The notes below the pieces were generated by a model. It was given only the letters and a program-made list of their open reading frames with translations. It had not been told where the DNA came from and made no database searches. From Nocardioides sp. 1609 (GTDB lineage Bacteria; Actinomycetota; Actinomycetes; Propionibacteriales; Nocardioidaceae), in NCBI RefSeq assembly GCF_004522105.1, contig NZ_SPUJ01000006.1, positions 186,001-250,000 on the forward strand: a stretch of 64,000 bases of DNA. Direction: 5' to 3'. Positions within the stretch are counted from its first letter, which is position 1; every line of letters begins with the position of its first letter. The position numbers were made by a program, and so were the translations under genes. This document shows positions 61,040 through 64,000 of this stretch, piece after piece.

Positions 61040-61663
61040 TCAGGCGTCGTGCCGTCGGGCCTCGTGCACCGTGACGACGTAGCCGGGGTCGGCCTCGACC
61101 GGGTCGCGGTCCCACGACGACCAGCGCTCGACCTCACCCAACCCGGCAGCGCTCATCGCCGCGTCGACCTCCGCGTACGGCGTCGGCGGGCACCCCTCGG
61201 GCAGGTGCGCCGCGTCGAGGCCGAACCCGCAGACCAGCAGCCCGCCGGGCGCCACGTGGGCGGCGAGCCGGGTGCACGCCCGACCCAGCGCGCCGTCCTC
61301 GAGCAGCGGGAGGGTGTTGCCGGCCACGAGCACGACGTCGAAGGTGCGCCCCAGGTCGAAGGCGGCCAGGTCCGCGAGGTGCCAGGTCAACGCCGGCGCG
61401 GACAGCCGGGCCTCCTCGAGCATCACCGGGTCGACGTCCAGGCCGACGACCTCGTGACCGAGGTCGGCCAGCCGCGACGCGATCCGCCCGGTGCCGCAGC
61501 CGGCGTCGAGCACGGACGCCGGCGGCTCGACGAGGCGGGCGAGGAACCTCGCCTCGCCGTGGACGTCCTCGCCGCGCTCGGTCATCTGGTGGAACCGCTC
61601 GGCGTACCAGCGGCCGTAGTCGTCGCCTCCCGCGGCGCGGGCGATCTGCTCCCAGCGGCTCAC
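61040..61663 (-). CDS. SAM-dependent methyltransferase
   Basis: A 207-residue class I methyltransferase with motif I VLDAGCGTGRIA and the acidic strand end VVGLDVDPVMLEEA. A later FDVVLVAGNTLPLLEDG is typical of motif IV. The substrate is unknown. The GTG overlaps the stop of the upstream membrane protein gene by 4 bases, so three genes (61040-62618) form a coupled operon. Confidence 0.88.
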   Translation of the reverse strand: MSRWEQIARAAGGDDYGRWYAERFHQMTERGEDVHGEARFLARLVEPPASVLDAGCGTGRIASRLADLGHEVVGLDVDPVMLEEARLSAPALTWHLADLAAFDLGRTFDVVLVAGNTLPLLEDGALGRACTRLAAHVAPGGLLVCGFGLDAAHLPEGCPPTPYAEVDAAMSAAGLGEVERWSSWDRDPVEADPGYVVTVHEARRHDA

Positions 61664-62058
61664 GTGCGGCTCCTCTCGGCGACGACGACGGCGACCGACG
61701 CGAGACCGAGCACCGTGTGGGCGCCCAGCGTCGCACCCACGACGTCCGGCACGAGGTGCCGGAGCCGGAGGGCGAGGGCGAGCAGCACCGCCAGGTGCAC
61801 GGTGACCGCGACCACCCAGGGCCAGGGCGACCAACGACGCGCGAGCAGCGCGACCCCGAGCACGCCCGGCGCCGCCAGCACCCAGCCGAGGCCCGCGGCG
61901 TACGGGACGGCGCCGTGGTCGAGCAGGAACCGCGCCAGCCCGACACCGTCGACGCCGGCGCCGCGGGCGACGTACCAGGAGGCGGCGGCGGCCACCGCGA
62001 CCACGGCTCCTCCGACGAGGTGTCCCGGCAGGCGGGTCGGCGGGGCTCCGGCGCTCAC
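61660..62058 (-). CDS. Integral membrane protein of unknown function
   Basis: A 132-residue protein with four hydrophobic segments (about 12-30, 50-71, 78-95 and 105-125) and no soluble domain. There are no charged residues inside the helices that would suggest a transporter of known type. It overlaps the genes on both sides by 4 bases. I do not recognise a family. Confidence 0.65.
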   Translation of the reverse strand: MSAGAPPTRLPGHLVGGAVVAVAAAASWYVARGAGVDGVGLARFLLDHGAVPYAAGLGWVLAAPGVLGVALLARRWSPWPWVVAVTVHLAVLLALALRLRHLVPDVVGATLGAHTVLGLASVAVVVAERSRT

Positions 62059-62618
62059 TCCGTCGACGGGGTCGCGGACGGCGAGGGCGACGGCGGCCGG
62101 GCGCCGGTGTACCCGCCGCCGGAGATCCGGATCTGCTCCTCCTCGTCGTCGACGTCGCCGATCCCGGAGATGCAGGACCGACCGTCCTTCTCCTCCACGA
62201 AGACCCGCACCTCGAGGTCCTGGCCCTCCAGGCCCTCCTCGCTGCTGGACGCCTCCACGACGAACGACCCGGTCGCACCGTCGGACACGTCGCTGACGGC
62301 GTAGTCGACCGCCGGGTCGACGGTGCCCGAGCGCTCGCGCGCGTCGTTGATCATGGTCTCCAGGGTCTGCCGGTAGAGGTCGATCGGCGCCTCGCAGAGC
62401 AGGTCGATCCCGGCCCCGATGTCGAGCTCCTCGGCCGCCTCGACCGCCAGGCCCGCGACGTCGTCGACGTTCTCGGCCTCCTCGGCGCTCTTCGCGTCGC
62501 TGAGGAACAACGTGAGGACGGCGACGCCGGCCAGCACGACCATGACCGCGCCGACCGCGATCCACGGCAGCCATCCCCGGAGGGTGTGGGGGCCGCGCTC
62601 GGGTCCGGTGAGCTCCAT
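62055..62618 (-). CDS. Single-pass membrane protein with an acidic extracytoplasmic domain
   Basis: A 187-residue protein with one membrane segment (about 18-40) and a mainly acidic outer domain carrying two cysteines (LLCEAP and SCISG) that may pair. The tail is Pro/Ser/Thr-rich and likely disordered. The fold resembles small DUF4878/lumazine-binding-like exported domains in general shape, but this is weak. It is the first gene of the coupled operon. Confidence 0.6.
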   Translation of the reverse strand: MELTGPERGPHTLRGWLPWIAVGAVMVVLAGVAVLTLFLSDAKSAEEAENVDDVAGLAVEAAEELDIGAGIDLLCEAPIDLYRQTLETMINDARERSGTVDPAVDYAVSDVSDGATGSFVVEASSSEEGLEGQDLEVRVFVEEKDGRSCISGIGDVDDEEEQIRISGGGYTGARPPSPSPSATPSTE

Positions 62619-62729
62619 GGGACCAGTACAGCAGCACGACCGGCGCCCTCGGCGTCCACCACTCGTGTCGCCTGGTGGTGCGGCACCGGCGAGGCGGCGC
62701 CGGTCGGTGGTAGCGGTCGGCAGCAGCGG

Positions 62730-63668
62730 TCAGTAGTACCAGGGGTACGGCGACCAGTCGGGCTCGCGCTTCTCGAGGAACTGGTCGCGGCCCTCGGCGG
62801 CCTCGTCGGTCATGTAGGCGAGGCGGGTGGTCTCGCCGGCGAAGATCTGCTGGCCGACGAGACCGTCGTCGATGGCGTTGAAGGAGAACTTGAGCATCCG
62901 CTGCGCGGTGGGCGACTTGCCGTTGATCAGCCGCCCCCACTCCAGCGCGGTGGCCTCGAGCTCGGCGTGCGGGACGGCACGGTTGACGGCGCCCATCCGC
63001 ACGCCGTCCTCGGCGGAGTACTCCTGGCCGAGGAAGAAGATCTCGCGGGCGAACTTCTGCCCGACCTGGCGAGCGAGGTAGGCGGAGCCGAAGCCGCCGT
63101 CGAAGGAGCCGACGTCGGCGTCGGTCTGCTTGAACCGCGCCTGCTCGGTGCTGGCCAGGGTGAGGTCGCAGACGACGTGGAGGCTGTGGCCGCCGCCGGC
63201 GGTCCAGCCGGGGACCACGCACAGGACGACCTTCGGCATGAACCGGATCAGCCGCTGGCACTCCAGGATGTGGAGCCTGCCGAGCCGGGCCTTGTCGGGG
63301 ACCGGACCGGCGCCGGAACCGCTCCCGGACGACGTGGGTGCCTCGTACTGGTAGCCGGTGCGACCCCGGATCCGCTGGTCGCCGCCGGTGCAGAAGGCCC
63401 ACTTGCCGTTCTTGGCGCTCGGGCCGTTGCCGGTGAGGATCACGCAGCCGACGTCGGACGTCGTCCGGGCGTGCTCGAGGGTGCGCAGCAGCTCGTCGAC
63501 GGTGTGCGGCCGGAAGGCGTTCAGCACGTCGGGCCGGTCGAAGGCGATCCGGACGGTGCCGTGCGCCCTCGCCCGGTGGTAGGTGAGGTCGGTCAGGTCC
63601 TCGAATCCCGGGACGACGTCCCACGCGTCGGCGTCGAACGTCTCGGACACACCCTCGATGGCGCTCAT
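62730..63668 (-). CDS. menB: 1,4-dihydroxy-2-naphthoyl-CoA synthase
   Basis: A 312-residue crotonase of menaquinone synthesis that closes the second ring from o-succinylbenzoyl-CoA. WAFCTGGDQRIRGRTGYQYE, VPGWTAGGGHSLHVVCDLTL, DVGSFDGGFGSAYLARQVGQ and the conserved end KREPDWSPYPWYY identify it well. A TAGCGT box lies eight bases before the ATG. It is divergent from a Ddn-type nitroreductase gene; other men genes are not in the window. Confidence 0.96.
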   Translation of the reverse strand: MSAIEGVSETFDADAWDVVPGFEDLTDLTYHRARAHGTVRIAFDRPDVLNAFRPHTVDELLRTLEHARTTSDVGCVILTGNGPSAKNGKWAFCTGGDQRIRGRTGYQYEAPTSSGSGSGAGPVPDKARLGRLHILECQRLIRFMPKVVLCVVPGWTAGGGHSLHVVCDLTLASTEQARFKQTDADVGSFDGGFGSAYLARQVGQKFAREIFFLGQEYSAEDGVRMGAVNRAVPHAELEATALEWGRLINGKSPTAQRMLKFSFNAIDDGLVGQQIFAGETTRLAYMTDEAAEGRDQFLEKREPDWSPYPWYY

Positions 63669-63676
63669 GGCAACGC

Positions 63677-63682
63677 ACGCTA
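63677..63682 (-). promoter_or_regulatory. -10 box TAGCGT before menB
   Basis: TAGCGT on the leftward strand ends eight bases before the menB ATG, a distance consistent with a leaderless or very short leader. Confidence 0.45.
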
Positions 63683-63725
63683 TCGGGTGAGGAATCCGAG
63701 CCCGTGGGGTGATGTTGTGGACGGC

Positions 63726-64000
63726 ATGACACTCGAAGGCGAGTACGAGCCCAGCCCCTCCCAGTGGGTCCGCGACCAGGTGGAGCGCTACGAGGCCACC
63801 GGTGGCCGGGAGGCCAACACCCTCCCCGACCACCCGGAGTGGCCCATCGTGGTGATCACCTCGCGCGGCGCCAGCTCCGGCAAGCTCCGCAAGAACCCGG
63901 TGATGCGGGTCGAGAAGGACGGCGTGTACGCCGCCGTCGCCTCGAAGGGCGGCGACCCGGAGCACCCGGTCTGGTACCACAACTTCATGGCGCACCCCGA
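63726..64000 (+). CDS. Deazaflavin (F420)-dependent nitroreductase, 3' end outside the window
   Basis: The first 91 residues of a Ddn/FDOR-A family protein: MTLEGEYEPSPSQWVRDQ, VITSRGASSGKLRKNPVMRV and the conserved PEHPVWYHNF, which contacts the F420 cofactor. Such proteins reduce quinones or nitro compounds with reduced F420; M. tuberculosis Ddn reduces menaquinone. The gene is divergent from menB with 57 bases between starts. The C-terminal part is cut by the window edge. Confidence 0.9.
   Translation, partial: MTLEGEYEPSPSQWVRDQVERYEATGGREANTLPDHPEWPIVVITSRGASSGKLRKNPVMRVEKDGVYAAVASKGGDPEHPVWYHNFMAHP

Overview
This 64-kb window is chromosomal DNA of a very GC-rich actinobacterium. Codon third positions are almost all G or C, GTG starts are common and stop/start overlaps are frequent. 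The gene content (ESX-type secretion locus, mycothiol-era DinB-fold protein, F420-dependent nitroreductase, Asp23/AmaP envelope-stress cluster, trehalose synthesis from glycogen) points to the Propionibacteriales, most likely Nocardioides or a close relative. That assignment is an inference from gene content and style, not from a marker gene.

Left part (1-7.9 kb): a truncated short-chain dehydrogenase, a 55-residue protein of unknown function, a three-gene operon (acyl-CoA dehydrogenase-like protein, PIG-L deacetylase/methyltransferase fusion, zinc-ribbon protein), then a 1376-residue secreted hydrolase/beta-helix protein.

Type VII secretion locus (8-19 kb): mycP, eccB, eccD, two WXG100 genes and a second eccD-like gene run leftward; eccC runs rightward from a divergent promoter region. 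No eccE or eccA is seen. A small gene after eccC encodes a 58-residue protein related to the 55-residue protein at the left edge. At 25.8-28.6 kb lies a detached accessory cassette: a WSG-motif helical protein, an EspG-like protein and an alpha/beta-hydrolase-like protein whose nucleophile serine is replaced by alanine.

Middle (19.5-38.3 kb): HerA-type ATPase, LytR_C protein, a cation/proton antiporter preceded by a translationally coupled leader ORF, Nudix hydrolase, aminotransferase, a MoxR/VWA pair, a glycolate-oxidase-type FAD enzyme, and a 4-kb Asp23/Gls24 envelope-stress cluster (CsbD, AmaP-like, DUF6286-like, several Asp23-like proteins, a small membrane protein, a degenerate J-domain protein) that faces a divergent ECF sigma gene with its own Asp23-like partner. 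A YihY membrane protein and tRNA-Ser(CGA) follow.

Right part (38.4-64 kb): metabolic and housekeeping genes: TadA and its associated protein, upp, an ABC exporter pair, Ohr, the three-part proton-translocating transhydrogenase pntAa-pntAb-pntB with a remarkable triple 71-bp repeat between its first two genes, ThpR, a VIT-type transporter, an acyl-CoA dehydrogenase, a receptor Ser/Thr kinase, the glgX-treY-treZ operon converting glycogen to trehalose, a lipoprotein sulfatase, a sirtuin, a three-gene membrane/methyltransferase operon, menB, and the start of a Ddn-type nitroreductase.

The most unusual things seen are: (1) three ATGA-linked 23-24-codon mini-ORFs made by the tandem 71-bp repeat in the pnt operon; (2) the dual-EccD ESX locus with its pseudo-hydrolase cassette; (3) the small-protein pair; (4) a coupled leader peptide with an internal hairpin before the antiporter; (5) a J-domain remnant inside the Asp23 cluster; (6) a perfect 25-bp inverted repeat at 47.0 kb; and (7) many genes with a TAnnnT box 6-8 bases before the start codon, implying leaderless transcripts.
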